Positions 1 through 8,203 of a stretch of 39,536 nt of DNA are shown here, piece after piece. The notes beneath the pieces were generated by a model. That model worked only from the letters and a program-made list of their open reading frames with translations. It searched no databases and was not told the origin of the DNA. The DNA comes from Methylomicrobium sp. (GTDB lineage Bacteria > Pseudomonadota > Gammaproteobacteria > Methylococcales > Methylomonadaceae): the NCBI GenBank assembly GCA_018333785.1, contig JAGXSU010000003.1:1-39536 (forward strand), written 5' to 3'. The position numbers and the translations under genes are program-made. Position 1 is the first letter of the stretch; each line of letters opens with the position of its first letter.

Positions 1-1
1 C

Positions 2-547
2 ATGCGCTGTTTGCCCAATATGCTGATCATGGCGCCGGCCGATGAAAACGAATGCCGGCAAATGCTGACCACCGGTTTTCTGCACCCCGGCCCGGCATCG
101 GTGCGCTATCCCCGCGGCAAAGGCCCGGGTGTGGCGATCGATCCAGCGCTGACCGGCCTGCCTATCGGCAAAGCGCAAATTCGCCATGAAGGCGGCCGTA
201 TAGCGATACTGGCCTTCGGTAGCATGGTGGCCCCGGCAGAAGAAGCCGGTAAGCAACTCGGTGCGACCGTGGTCAATATGCGTTTTGTCAAACCCATGGA
301 TGAAAACCTGATTCTGGAACTGGCCAAAAGCCATGATGTGTTGATCACGGTTGAAGAAAATGTCATTGCCGGTGGCGCAGGCAGCGGCGTGAATGACTTT
401 TTACAGGCGCAGAAAATCCTGATGCCGGTCTTGAATATCGGCCTACCCGATGCCTTCATCGAACAAGGCACCCGCGAAGAACTGCTGGCGTTATGCGGCC
501 TGGACCCAGCCGGTATAAAGACCGCTATCGAGCAGTTTTGTGCTTAA
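2..547 (+). CDS. dxs: 1-deoxy-D-xylulose-5-phosphate synthase, C-terminal part (partial)
   Basis: This is the last 181 residues of a thiamine-diphosphate enzyme that condenses pyruvate and glyceraldehyde 3-phosphate, the entry step of the MEP isoprenoid pathway in the cytosol. The window edge cuts off the N-terminal ThDP-binding and most of the pyrimidine-binding domain. What remains is the end of the Pyr domain (the stretch around [13 protein letters not shown] and the conserved RYPRG) and the complete C-terminal transketolase-like domain, with the typical [14 protein letters not shown] segment near residues 116-129. The ATG at position 2 is internal, not the start. The full family protein is about 620-640 residues. 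It ends in TAA at 545-547, followed by a likely terminator hairpin. Identification is firm. Confidence 0.95.
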   Translation: MRCLPNMLIMAPADENECRQMLTTGFLHPGPASVRYPRGKGPGVAIDPALTGLPIGKAQIRHEGGRIAILAFGSMVAPAEEAGKQLGATVVNMRFVKPMDENLILELAKSHDVLITVEENVIAGGAGSGVNDFLQAQKILMPVLNIGLPDAFIEQGTREELLALCGLDPAGIKTAIEQFCA

Positions 548-896
548 AAAAATCTTCAAATGCATAAGGTGCAGGGAAGCACCCTTCTTTATCTCTGCGT
601 TTATTTTTTAGGTCAAGCATATAATTTTGCTAACTGAGTACCCATCCAAATTTGAGCTGTCGCTTCAGGCACTTCTTAATCTTCACGTTTTAATAATTCT
701 AAAGCCAGTCGACAAATAGGCATTTGTGGGGTTTAATGAGACTAAAGTAGAAAGTGTTTCTGATCTTTTTAATTTACAAAAAAACGTTATAAGCGCTTCG
801 GTTTTTTAATCCATAGATTCAAATGAAGCCTTTTTGTTTCGAAACTGCTCAACTTCACTATTAAACCGATATTCACCATAACCTACCTGGATATGG
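548..896. other. Intergenic region, AT-rich, possible decayed coding remnant
   Basis: After the dxs terminator this stretch has no credible intact gene. On the - strand, from the ATG at 723-721 to the TGA at 615-613, a frame reads MPICRLALELLKRED, then an in-frame TAA (678-676), then EVPEATAQIWMGTQLAKLYA. It looks protein-like on both sides of the stop and could be the end of a broken gene, but I recognise no family. The promoter for the downstream + strand genes probably lies in 720-890. No box is strong enough to name. Confidence 0.3.
566..590 (+). terminator. Probable rho-independent terminator after dxs
   Basis: A GGTGC/GCACC stem (568-572 with 579-583) encloses a six-base loop. It is followed by the T-rich stretch CTTCTTT, about 20 bases after the dxs stop. 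The stem is short, so the call is moderate. Confidence 0.4.
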
Positions 897-1442
897 ATGG
901 GACAACCAAGTTTGATAATTCCTTTGAGAGTCAAAAAATTAATCAACAAACTGATCGCCGCTAAAGGTGAATCAACGAACCCAAATGACTCAGCCCCTTC
1001 TTCAGAAGAAGACGCTGACATGATAAAACGGGTATCTGTCAGATTTGCACTCTTTTTTATACTTATTGTCTTTTTTGAAGAGTTACTGGAACTCGTCATA
1101 GAGATTTTTGGGATTCTTTTAGAAATCATCCATCTTTTCATAGAGCTTATTGAGCAACTGCTTGAAGAAATTCTCGAACACCTTTTACACACCGACCATC
1201 ATGAAACCGAAACCATCATTGCCAATGGTGTATTGATTATCGGCTTTATCGGACTTATTTTATTTGCCCGTTACCTTCCCCGCCTCTGGCACCGCATTAA
1301 AAGAAATATTTCTGCAGTTTGGCTAAACTATAAAAGACAAAAATACTCTAGCTGGCACGCCCTCTCACCTACACAGAAAGTTAAATTGGTGTCCGCCTAT
1401 TGCCTGGGCATATCACTGATCCTAATTTGGCTTACACTTTAA
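897..1442 (+). CDS. Small membrane protein with acidic amphipathic helix, unknown function
   Basis: I recognise no family. The 181-residue product has a polar, charged N-terminus (1-41). A long hydrophobic helix (about 46-96) follows, in which glutamates recur every three to four residues (61, 62, 65, 69, 76, 83, 86, 90, 91, 94). After a His/Asp-rich turn (HTDHH, 98-102) come a clear transmembrane segment (about 107-127), a basic loop (about 128-161) and a last transmembrane segment to the C-terminus (162-181). The basic loop suggests a cytosolic side. The start is uncertain: neither the ATG at 897 nor the one at 1020 has a strong ribosome-binding site, although AGAAGAAG precedes 1020. It is the first of three co-oriented genes that lead to an outer-membrane barrel. 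The opposite-strand frame here is a shadow. Confidence 0.6.
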   Translation: MGQPSLIIPLRVKKLINKLIAAKGESTNPNDSAPSSEEDADMIKRVSVRFALFFILIVFFEELLELVIEIFGILLEIIHLFIELIEQLLEEILEHLLHTDHHETETIIANGVLIIGFIGLILFARYLPRLWHRIKRNISAVWLNYKRQKYSSWHALSPTQKVKLVSAYCLGISLILIWLTL

Positions 1443-1535
1443 AAAAGCTTGTTAACTTTTTTCAATCTGATTTTTTTTGTTTTTAAAGTGCGCCGAAATG
1501 ATTTACAGATGAATTACAGAATAAGAAGGAGTTAT

Positions 1536-2315
1536 ATGAAAACTTTACTGATAACGATAGTACTTGGATTTTTGCTTAATCCCTGTTTTGCAAAAACACC
1601 GGAAGAAATGGGACTGGAAATTTCCGAAGAAGTGGTGCGCAAAGATACCGGTTGGCTGGACAGTCAGTCTGAATTAAAAATGATTTTACGAAATAGAAGC
1701 GGGGATGAATCAATCCGGCAGCTTAGAATGAATACTCTTGAAGTCAATAGCGATGGCGACAAAAGCCTGACTATATTTGACAGCCCTGCCGATGTTAAAG
1801 GTACTGCCTTTTTAAGCTTCACGCACGCTTTGGTTCCTGATGATCAATGGCTATTCCTGCCCGCTCTTAAACGGGTAAAACGTATTTCTTCGAGTAACAA
1901 ATCCGGTCCCTTCCTAGGCAGTGAATTTGCGTTTGAAGACTTAAATTCGTTTGAGATTCCAAAATATAAATACAAGTATCTCAAAGATGAGAGCGTGGAT
2001 GGCATTGACAGTTTCGTAGTCGAGTTATACCCGCAGTATGAACATAGCGGTTACACCCGTCAGGTTTCATGGATAGACAAGGCGCGATATATTATTCTGA
2101 AAGTGGAGTATTATGACCGTAAGAACAGCTTATTAAAGACACTTGAAAATAAAGACTTTAAACAGTATCTGGATCAGTTTTGGCGTCCAAATGAAATGCT
2201 GATGACCAATCACCAAAACGGCAAAAGTACCAGTTTGATAACGGAAAACTTAAAATTTAAAACCGGCTTGAGTGAACGCGACTTTGATCAAAATACGTTA
2301 AAAAGATCTCGATAG
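1536..2315 (+). CDS. LolA-like outer membrane lipoprotein-sorting family protein
   Basis: A periplasmic protein of 259 residues of the LolA_like family (the group annotated as 'outer membrane lipoprotein-sorting protein', COG2834-type). The signal peptide is MKTLLITIVLGFLLNPCFA, cut before KTPEE. The central signature reads DDQWLFLPALKRVKRISSS followed by NKSGPFLGSEFAFEDL, typical of this family and distinct from true LolA. Relatives usually sit beside an MMPL/RND exporter and an outer-membrane protein and are thought to carry lipid or lipoprotein across the periplasm. The ATG at 1536 is chosen because AGAAGGAG stands just upstream and a clean signal peptide follows. An upstream in-frame start at 1449 would spoil the signal peptide. 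It lies 93 bases after the membrane-protein gene and 154 before the barrel gene. Family assignment is good; the role is inferred. Confidence 0.82.
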   Translation: MKTLLITIVLGFLLNPCFAKTPEEMGLEISEEVVRKDTGWLDSQSELKMILRNRSGDESIRQLRMNTLEVNSDGDKSLTIFDSPADVKGTAFLSFTHALVPDDQWLFLPALKRVKRISSSNKSGPFLGSEFAFEDLNSFEIPKYKYKYLKDESVDGIDSFVVELYPQYEHSGYTRQVSWIDKARYIILKVEYYDRKNSLLKTLENKDFKQYLDQFWRPNEMLMTNHQNGKSTSLITENLKFKTGLSERDFDQNTLKRSR

Positions 2316-2469
2316 TAAGCGTTAATCGACCAGGACTGGACTCTTATTTGAAATGGTCATTGAGGATTGCTGAATACTTTGCTTGTTGGTTAGAACCCCT
2401 ATTTTATAACTCAAAATGATTAATGCACCTGTCATCCTTTTATTTTTTACCCCCTTCTGATTGCATTTT

Positions 2470-4212
2470 ATGAATTATTTCCGGAGTGGGCTTTTAGTTG
2501 CCAATCTGCTGTTATTGACACCCGCTGTTTATGCTCAAAAAACGGAAATACTGGAATTATCCTTCGATCAAGGAAACGATACCAGTCAATGTATATTGAG
2601 TTTTACTTCGGTACCTGAACATAACATTTTCATTTTGGATAACCCACCCAGGGTTGTTATTGACCTGTTTGACGCAACGCTGACTAACACACTTATCCAG
2701 CCGCCAACAAAACACCCGGAATTTCTAAGATTACGTTACGCACAAAGAAACCAAAAGGATTTCAGGCTGGTACTGGACTTAAACAAGCCCGTAAACCCCG
2801 ACAATCTGTTTGCCACCGTCGATAAAACCGATAGAGGCAAGCTAATCATTCAGTTGAATCATCAATCACAACATACGCTGATTGAACCGCTTACTCAGCA
2901 AGTACAGCCACCCCGGCAAATCATCGATACGCCCTTGGCATTGAACGTTGAAACAGATTTGACCGGTTCTAACCAAAAAACTTATAACGCTGAAACTGCG
3001 CCCGTATTGACGTCTAAAACGTCTCTTGGCGCAGGAGACAACATCGATACGCTATTTTCCAATTGGGAAATATCCGGCTACGTTGGCGCGGAAAATCTGG
3101 GTTTTTTTAATGAGGCAAGCGATAGCCGCCAACACAATAATTACATCTCGGGTGTAATTCAACCCGAATTTTATCGACGCTGGGATAACGACAAACAAAG
3201 CTTTACCTTTGTACCTTTCTACCGTTACTCACAACACGACAACCGTCGCACACATTTTGATATTCGCGAATTGACCTGGGAAAAAGCGACCGACCTTTGG
3301 GAATTGCGTGTGGGCTTCCATAAAGTATTCTGGGGCGTGACAGAAGGAATTCATCTGGTTGATATCATCAATCAAACTGATTTCGTTGAAAATACCGACG
3401 GCGAGGATAAATTAGGCCAACCCATGATTAATTTTGCCTGGGTTAACGATTGGGGGACTTTGGATTTGTTTTTCCTTACCGGATTCAGAGAAAGAACCTT
3501 TCCAGGAATTGAAGGCCGCCTTCGTACAGACCCTATGATTGATATGGGAGAAGCACAATTTGAAAGGCATGGCGCTGAAAAACATCTGGCTTATGCCGCT
3601 CGCTGGTCACAAAGCATCGGTGATTGGGATATTGGCCTAGCCCATTTTCATGGAACGGCACGGCAACCGACCATTGTCCCGACTTTTGACGCCCAAGGCG
3701 AACTCACAAAACTGATTCCCTATTATGACTATATAGACCAAACCAGTCTCGACATGCAAGTCACCCAAGGGAGTTGGCTTTGGAAGCTGGAATCGCTGGT
3801 CAGACTAGGCCAGGGTTCCGCAATTTTTGCCGCTACCGGTGGTGTCGAATACACGTTGTTTGATTTATTTGAATCAGGCCTGGATTTAGGGGTCGTTGTT
3901 GAATACATGTATGACAGCCGGGGCTATAACAATATGACTGCTCTAACCCAGCAAACCATTTTTCAGGATGATATTTTGACTGCACTGAGATTTGGTTTTA
4001 ATGACGTTCAGGATAGCCAGATTCTGGCAGGCGTCATTTTTGACAGAACCCGTAATACCAAGCTGTTCAGCGTCGAGGCTAGTCGTAGAATAGGAGATAA
4101 TTGGAAAGCGGAACTGGAACTTCGTCTCTTTAACGGGATTCCCGCATCAGATCCTGTGTTTATGTTCAAGGATGACGATCACATAAGAGCACAGTTGAGT
4201 TATTATTTCTAA
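2470..4212 (+). CDS. Outer-membrane beta-barrel protein with N-terminal AMIN domain
   Basis: A protein of 580 residues. It has a signal peptide (1-22, ending VYA), then an AMIN-type domain (about 25-125). That domain shows the conserved core PPRVVIDLFDA and the following LRLRYAQRN and FRLVLDL strands, as at the N-terminus of AmiC or PilQ. A polar linker (about 130-195) leads to a long barrel-like region (about 199-580), with alternating aromatic strands beginning WEISGYVGAEN and a terminal phenylalanine (LSYYF), the usual BAM-recognition signature. The barrel resembles DUF1302-type porin-like proteins. AMIN domains bind peptidoglycan or localise proteins in the periplasm, so this could be an envelope-anchored porin or export channel. 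The start may instead be the TTG at 2461, three codons upstream. Neither has a clear ribosome-binding site. The function is unknown. Confidence 0.75.
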   Translation: MNYFRSGLLVANLLLLTPAVYAQKTEILELSFDQGNDTSQCILSFTSVPEHNIFILDNPPRVVIDLFDATLTNTLIQPPTKHPEFLRLRYAQRNQKDFRLVLDLNKPVNPDNLFATVDKTDRGKLIIQLNHQSQHTLIEPLTQQVQPPRQIIDTPLALNVETDLTGSNQKTYNAETAPVLTSKTSLGAGDNIDTLFSNWEISGYVGAENLGFFNEASDSRQHNNYISGVIQPEFYRRWDNDKQSFTFVPFYRYSQHDNRRTHFDIRELTWEKATDLWELRVGFHKVFWGVTEGIHLVDIINQTDFVENTDGEDKLGQPMINFAWVNDWGTLDLFFLTGFRERTFPGIEGRLRTDPMIDMGEAQFERHGAEKHLAYAARWSQSIGDWDIGLAHFHGTARQPTIVPTFDAQGELTKLIPYYDYIDQTSLDMQVTQGSWLWKLESLVRLGQGSAIFAATGGVEYTLFDLFESGLDLGVVVEYMYDSRGYNNMTALTQQTIFQDDILTALRFGFNDVQDSQILAGVIFDRTRNTKLFSVEASRRIGDNWKAELELRLFNGIPASDPVFMFKDDDHIRAQLSYYF

Positions 4213-4254
4213 TAAAGCCCAGTTTAATAAAGACCGGATAAACAGACAGCCAAT

Positions 4255-4330
4255 TGGCGTCCCCAGGGGGGTTCGAACCCCCGTTACCGCCGTGAAAGGG
4301 CGGTGTCCTAGGCCACTAGACGATGGGGAC
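4255..4330 (-). tRNA. tRNA-Glu (TTC), copy 2
   Basis: A cloverleaf of 76 nt read on the - strand, from GTCCCC to GGGGACGCCA with encoded CCA. The anticodon loop is CTTTCAC (anticodon TTC), and the T-loop is GGTTCGAACCC. The sequence is identical to the copy at 4408-4483 and very close to E. coli tRNA-Glu. It is the last of three tRNA genes downstream of gltX. Confidence 0.97.
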
Positions 4331-4407
4331 TAAATCAGGTTTAGTCTTTACAGCAGCTCGTAGTGCATACTTATTTTATAATCCACATTGTCCGAGCAAA
4401 AGCAATA

Positions 4408-4483
4408 TGGCGTCCCCAGGGGGGTTCGAACCCCCGTTACCGCCGTGAAAGGGCGGTGTCCTAGGCCACTAGACGATGGGGAC
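4408..4483 (-). tRNA. tRNA-Glu (TTC), copy 1
   Basis: Identical over all 76 nt to the copy at 4255-4330, with encoded CCA and anticodon TTC. It lies 25 bases after tRNA-Ala and 77 bases before the second copy, so one transcript probably covers all three. Confidence 0.97.
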
Positions 4484-4508
4484 TAAAATCACAGTTAATC
4501 AACGGATT

Positions 4509-4584
4509 TGGTGGAGCCAAGCGGGATCGAACCGCTGACCTCAACACTGCCAGTGTTGCGCTCTCCCAGCTGAGCTATGGCCCC
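4509..4584 (-). tRNA. tRNA-Ala (GGC)
   Basis: A 76-nt cloverleaf on the - strand, starting GGGGCCATAGCTCAGC and ending with encoded CCA. The anticodon stem CAACA/TGTTG holds the loop CTGGCAG, giving anticodon GGC. It lies 48 bases after the gltX stop. Confidence 0.96.
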
Positions 4585-4632
4585 GTCTGTTGAGACCGCG
4601 TATTCTACAGAATAAATCGGCCTTGTCCAGTA

Positions 4633-6036
4633 CTAATTTAAGGTTTTAGTATAAGCAATCGCCCGCTCTATCCGGGCCAATGTTTTCTGTTTACCTAAAA
4701 GCATTAATGTCGCGTCAATAGCCGGCGAAACCGAAGAACCCATGACAGCAACACGCAACGGCTGGGCTACTTTTCCTAAATTTAATTGCCTGTCTTCTGC
4801 AAATGCCTGAACAATCTGATGCAACTCCTCACTGCACCAGCTTTCAACTTGAGCAAAGCGCTCATGCAGTCCTTGAAGCACGAGAGCCGCTTCAGGGGTT
4901 AAATTCTTTTTGGCCGCTTTTTCTTCGTATGCTTCAAATTCCTTGTAAAAATAAAGACTGGCTTCAGCCATTTCAACCAGTGTTTTACACCGCTCTCTTT
5001 GTACTTTGACAACTTCAACCAAATCAGGCCCATCGGTTGGATCGATTTCCTTTTGCCCAATATGCCAGCTTAAATGCCTGGCCACATGAGCAGGATCTGA
5101 GGTCATAATGTAATGATGATTGAGCCAAACCAGCTTTTCTCGGTTAAATGAAGAAGCCGAGACATTAACCTGCTCTAAATCAAAGAATTCGACCATTTCA
5201 TCCAGAGAAAATATTTCCTGATCACCATGAGACCATCCCAGCCGGACTAAATAATTCAATAATGCCTCAGGCAAAAATCCGTCGTCCCGGTATTGCATGA
5301 CACTGACCGCCCCATGCCTTTTCGATAGCCGCGCGCCATCCGAACCCAAAATCATCGGCAAATGAGCATATTCGGGCACATTGGCACCTAACGCCTTCAG
5401 AATATTCATCTGTCTGGGCGTATTGTTGATATGGTCGTCGCCCCGAATAACATGCGTTACACCCATATCCATATCATCAACAACAACGGTCAAATTATAC
5501 GTTGGGGTTCCATCGGAACGGGCGATGATCAAATCATCCAATTCCTTGTTGGCAACGACAATATCTCCTTTGACCAGATCCTTGATTGTCACAACACCGT
5601 CTTCAGGATTTTTAAAGCGTATGACCGGCTCCTGGCCTTCCACAAAATAGCTTTCCTGGCGGCATTTGCCGTTGTACCGGGGCTTTTCTTTATTAGCCAT
5701 CTGCTCATTACGTAACTGCTCCAGTTCCTCCTTGGAACAATAACAATAATAGGCGTCGCCTTGATTCAATAATTGCTGAATGACTTCCTTGTAGCGATCA
5801 AACCGATGCGTCTGATAAAAAGGACCTTCATCGTATTCCAGCCCTAACCAGGTCATGCCTTCCAGTATGGCATTCACTGATTCCTGAGAGGACCGTTCCA
5901 AATCGGTATCTTCAATTCGTAAAATGAATTTGCCGCCGTGCTTGCGGGCATAAAGCCATGAAAACAAAGCGGTGCGGGCACCACCAATATGCAAATAACC
6001 GGTTGGACTGGGCGCAAATCGTGTTCGTATCGTCAT
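4633..6036 (-). CDS. gltX: Glutamyl-tRNA synthetase
   Basis: A class I aminoacyl-tRNA synthetase that charges tRNA-Glu with glutamate for translation and, via Glu-tRNA, for tetrapyrrole synthesis. At 467 residues it is full length. The HIGH-like motif is [12 protein letters not shown] (11-22), and the KMSKS-equivalent is LSKRHG near 237-242. The zinc-type knob shows C98, C100 and C125 at the E. coli positions, but residue 127, a histidine ligand in E. coli, is glutamine here. The C-terminal third is the alpha-helical anticodon-binding domain. The gene is 115 bases downstream of serS. The stop is followed on the same strand by tRNA-Ala and two copies of the enzyme's own substrate tRNA-Glu. Confidence 0.97.
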   Translation of the reverse strand: MTIRTRFAPSPTGYLHIGGARTALFSWLYARKHGGKFILRIEDTDLERSSQESVNAILEGMTWLGLEYDEGPFYQTHRFDRYKEVIQQLLNQGDAYYCYCSKEELEQLRNEQMANKEKPRYNGKCRQESYFVEGQEPVIRFKNPEDGVVTIKDLVKGDIVVANKELDDLIIARSDGTPTYNLTVVVDDMDMGVTHVIRGDDHINNTPRQMNILKALGANVPEYAHLPMILGSDGARLSKRHGAVSVMQYRDDGFLPEALLNYLVRLGWSHGDQEIFSLDEMVEFFDLEQVNVSASSFNREKLVWLNHHYIMTSDPAHVARHLSWHIGQKEIDPTDGPDLVEVVKVQRERCKTLVEMAEASLYFYKEFEAYEEKAAKKNLTPEAALVLQGLHERFAQVESWCSEELHQIVQAFAEDRQLNLGKVAQPLRVAVMGSSVSPAIDATLMLLGKQKTLARIERAIAYTKTLN

Positions 6037-6151
6037 GAGAAATAATTCTTCAGTTAATTTTATTATTTTGTGGTTATGTATCGAGCGCTATACAGGAAAA
6101 ACGGCTGTATAAGGCTCAACATAACGGAATTCCGGTTCGGCAAGGGCGAAA

Positions 6152-7426
6152 TCAGCCTATAACCTGTAAGCCACCCATGTAGGGAATTAAGGCATCAGGA
6201 ATATGAATACGACCTTGTTCATCCTGATAATTTTCCATCACAGCTATCAAGGTTCGCCCGGCAGCAAGTCCGGACCCATTCAATGTATGCAGTAACTCAG
6301 GCTTACCGGTTTCGGGATTACGCCACCTCGCCTGAAGCCTTCTTGCCTGAAAGTCCTTAAAATTGCTGCAGGATGATATTTCCCGATACGTATTTTGACC
6401 CGGAAGCCAGACTTCCAAATCATAGGTTTTTGCTGAGGAGAATCCGGTATCACCGGCACACAGCAATACTTTACGATAAGGTAAGTTGAGCTTTTTAAGA
6501 ATCGCTTCTGCATGCGCGGTCAATTGTTCATGGGCTGCAGCGGAATCTTCAGGCTTGACGATTTGGACCAATTCAACCTTTTCAAATTGATGCTGGCGAA
6601 TCATGCCTTTAACGTCTTTGCCGTAAGCGCCCGCCTCGCTTCGAAAACAGGGGGTATGACAAACGAATTTTAACGGGAGTTCTTTCGCTTCAACAATTTC
6701 GTCCCGGACAATATTGGTCACGGGTACTTCAGCCGTAGGAATCAAATAAAAAGCAGGATCGTTATTCACTTTAAACAAATCCTGTTCGAATTTAGGCAAC
6801 TGCCCGGTACCCCGCAAGGTTGCTGCATTGGCGAGGTAAGGAACATAAGTTTCCGTATAACCGTGTTCTGACGTATGCGTATCCAGCATCAGTTGAATAA
6901 TCGCTCGCTGTAATCTAGCCAGAGGTCCTTTCAAGACAACAAAACGCGCACTGGCAATTTTAACGCCCAACTCAAAGTCCATGCCTTTATCGATAGCGCC
7001 CAATTCAACATGATCTTTAGGTTGAAACGCGAAATCCTTTTTTTGACCCCAAGTATAAACTTCCAGATTCTCATCTTCGCTGCGTCCTGCAGGAACCGAT
7101 TCATCCAAAATATTGGGAATACTCTCCATGATTTCTGACAATTGCGCTTGTACTGCAGTCAGTTCATTTTCAGCGTCCTTTAGCTGATCACCCAAATTCT
7201 GGACTTGATCGAGTAAAGGCTGGATGTCTTGCCCACTGGCCTTCGCCTGACCAATCAATTTTGACCGGTTATTACGCTCATTTTGTAAATCTTGCGTTTT
7301 GACTTGAATATCTTTTCGCTGTGCTTCCAATTTGATATAGCTATCGGTATCGAATTGAAATGAACGGCGATCTAATTGCTGGCGGATATAATCAAGATCG
7401 GATCTAAATAAACGCGGATCTAGCAT
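6152..7426 (-). CDS. serS: Seryl-tRNA synthetase
   Basis: A class II synthetase charging tRNA-Ser (and tRNA-Sec where present). At 424 residues it matches the usual 420-430. The N-terminus opens with [10 protein letters not shown] and forms the long antiparallel coiled-coil arm (about 30-105) that grips the tRNA variable arm. The catalytic core shows motif 2 ([16 protein letters not shown]) with the serine-enzyme pattern [10 protein letters not shown], then motif 3 ([17 protein letters not shown]) close to the C-terminus. It is 142 bases downstream of orn and 115 upstream of gltX, all on the same strand, with separate promoters likely. Confidence 0.97.
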   Translation of the reverse strand: MLDPRLFRSDLDYIRQQLDRRSFQFDTDSYIKLEAQRKDIQVKTQDLQNERNNRSKLIGQAKASGQDIQPLLDQVQNLGDQLKDAENELTAVQAQLSEIMESIPNILDESVPAGRSEDENLEVYTWGQKKDFAFQPKDHVELGAIDKGMDFELGVKIASARFVVLKGPLARLQRAIIQLMLDTHTSEHGYTETYVPYLANAATLRGTGQLPKFEQDLFKVNNDPAFYLIPTAEVPVTNIVRDEIVEAKELPLKFVCHTPCFRSEAGAYGKDVKGMIRQHQFEKVELVQIVKPEDSAAAHEQLTAHAEAILKKLNLPYRKVLLCAGDTGFSSAKTYDLEVWLPGQNTYREISSCSNFKDFQARRLQARWRNPETGKPELLHTLNGSGLAAGRTLIAVMENYQDEQGRIHIPDALIPYMGGLQVIG

Positions 7427-7568
7427 AGTGCTTGTTTACCTTTAAAGTTGTGTTAAACGACGAGGGGGAGGTTCCCTGGAATCAGTCGACAGACCGAAAT
7501 CAAGCTAACGACTTGAATTAGGGCGTGCCATTTTGTATTTTGAATAAATTGAATGGGACCGGGAATGA

Positions 7569-8114
7569 TCAGAACTTAATAAAATGTGTGCGGTAAAAAC
7601 GTAACTCTTCAATCGATTCAACAATATCATCCAAGGCTCTGTGCGCAGCCTTTTTGGTAAAGCCGTCTTTTAAGTGAGGCGCCCAACGGGCAGCAAGTTC
7701 CTTGAGCGTTGAAACATCCAAATTCCGGTAATGAAAAAAGGCCTCTAACTGCGGCATATACCTGTACAGAAAACGTCTGTCCTGACCAATACTGTTACCA
7801 CACATCGGCGAGGTCTTTTCAGGCACCCACTCTTTCAAAAACGCCAGTGTTTTAGACTCCGCATCAGCATCATTGAAGGTAGAAGACCTTACCCTTTCAA
7901 TGAGACCTGACGCGCCGTGGTGCGTTTGATTCCACTCATCCATTGCTGCCAGAGCGGCATCGGATTGATGGACCGCCATAACAGGGCCTTCAGCCAGTAT
8001 ATTCAGGTCTTTATCCGTTACGATTGTGGCTATTTCAATGATTAAGTCACGGTCAGGATCAAGGCCGGTCATTTCAAGATCAATCCAAATCAAATGTGAT
8101 GAGTCCATTGCCAT
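7569..8114 (-). CDS. orn: Oligoribonuclease (3'-5' exoribonuclease)
   Basis: A DEDDh-family exonuclease that degrades very short RNAs and the dinucleotide pGpG, finishing mRNA turnover and c-di-GMP breakdown. It has 181 residues, the normal size. Exo I is [11 protein letters not shown], with D12 and E14 as metal ligands. Exo III is [19 protein letters not shown], carrying the catalytic His and Asp. The central [13 protein letters not shown] segment is typical of Orn. The start could be M1 or M3. It is divergent from the M48 protease gene, with 89 bases between the two starts. Confidence 0.96.
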   Translation of the reverse strand: MAMDSSHLIWIDLEMTGLDPDRDLIIEIATIVTDKDLNILAEGPVMAVHQSDAALAAMDEWNQTHHGASGLIERVRSSTFNDADAESKTLAFLKEWVPEKTSPMCGNSIGQDRRFLYRYMPQLEAFFHYRNLDVSTLKELAARWAPHLKDGFTKKAAHRALDDIVESIEELRFYRTHFIKF

Positions 8115-8203
8115 TGCTCGTTTCCATAGTATGATAAAAATTGCACTTAGTGTAGCATTGGCGGTTATTTATGGCTATTTCTTAACATCGGGCACAAATT
8201 ACG

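Noticed and set aside
806-1192. Open frame of 128 codons on the - strand opposite the small membrane protein
   Set aside because: It is rich in Ser, Lys and Ile as expected from the antisense of Glu/Leu/Ile codons. It has no ribosome-binding site or recognisable family.
4255-4483. Tandem 76-base repeat considered as a tRNA-targeted integration scar
   Set aside because: The repeats are two complete tRNA-Glu genes with nothing mobile between them, so a simple duplication explains it.
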